Shown: positions 63,844 to 64,000 of the stretch, one piece after another
Numbering within the stretch: position 1 is the stretch's first letter
Layout of the letters: the number at the start of each line of letters is the position of its first letter
Source: Lingula anatina
Taxonomy: Eukaryota > Brachiopoda > Lingulata > Lingulida > Lingulidae
NCBI RefSeq assembly: GCF_001039355.2
Contig: NW_019775214.1
Span: forward strand, 275,669-339,668
Direction: 5' to 3'
Length of the DNA: 64,000 nt
Notes under the pieces: generated by a model
Told to the model about the DNA's origin: nothing
What the model saw: only the letters and a program-made list of their open reading frames with translations
Database searches by the model: none
Position numbers and translations under genes: made by a program

Positions 63844-64000
63844 AATGAATTCAAAATTATATTCAATATTTCAAAACATAAATGTGTATAGAACAAAAAT
63901 CTATGACTGTCTCAACTGAAATTCAATTTTTAATTTTTACCATGTCTTTAACATTACGCAAAGAGCCCTATATGGTAACGTATGTTCCAAAAACGTACGG
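63844..64000. repeat. Direct repeat, right copy (partner at 60510-60666)
   Basis: Near-identical to 60510-60666. It follows an (AAAT)n run, and a single N sits 247 bases upstream at 63597. It lies inside the intron after the second RBM25-like exon, so that exon pair may be repeated beyond the window. Confidence 0.95.

Noticed and set aside
1-64000. tRNA, rRNA, CRISPR arrays, bacterial operons
   Set aside because: No tRNA B-box-like or rRNA sequences were seen, and the intron-rich animal genes make prokaryotic features irrelevant.

Overview
The window looks like nuclear DNA from a bilaterian invertebrate animal. It is AT-rich. Its genes have many short exons with GT-AG introns, and the encoded proteins (Ral GAP alpha subunit, INSM1 zinc-finger factor, claspin, B9D2, a TSSK-type kinase) are animal orthologues that align well with vertebrate proteins. 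It is also rich in minisatellites, fold-back elements and small hAT-like remnants. I cannot fix the phylum; a marine lophotrochozoan or invertebrate deuterostome would fit. Genes were recognised by translating exons, checking splice sites and phases, and comparing with remembered family sequences. No search was run.

Layout. (1) 1-15.0 kb, + strand: the last 17 coding exons of a RALGAPA1/2 orthologue, including the whole Rap/Ran-GAP catalytic domain, with a 6.1 kb last intron full of tandem repeats. (2) 15-22 kb: probable 3'UTR, then repeat-bearing intergenic DNA with a fold-back element and a hAT-like MITE. (3) 22.4-23.8 kb, - strand: a single-exon INSM1-type SNAG/zinc-finger repressor gene with a TATA box and nearby SOX-POU composite motifs. 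(4) 24.4-39.3 kb: about 15 kb without a recognisable gene, holding candidate regulatory elements and palindromic repeats. (5) 39.5-53.2 kb, - strand: a complete claspin (CLSPN) gene of 28 coding exons, with one exon present twice in a near-identical ~0.8 kb duplication and one GC-AG intron. (6) 54.0-55.1 kb, + strand: complete B9D2, divergent from claspin across an 820 bp shared upstream region. (7) 56.0-57.3 kb, - strand: a complete two-exon TSSK-like kinase. (8) 58.5-59.3 kb (possibly to 61.65 kb), - strand: a coiled-coil protein. (9) 62.6 kb to the end, + strand: the first two coding exons of a Met/Pro/Gly-rich protein resembling the N-terminus of RBM25.

The genes do not form one pathway. 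Claspin is a replication-checkpoint mediator (Chk1 activation). B9D2 is a ciliary transition-zone protein, and its neighbour TSSK belongs to a sperm-kinase family, so 54-57 kb has a possible cilia/sperm flavour. INSM1 factors drive neuroendocrine differentiation and RALGAPA switches off Ral GTPases. Two places (41.1-42.9 kb, and 60.5 against 63.8 kb) carry near-identical direct copies next to N characters, which suggests unresolved haplotypes in the assembly as much as true duplication. I found no clear new biological system; the most interesting leads are the INSM1 cis-elements, the duplicated exons and the palindromic repeat families.
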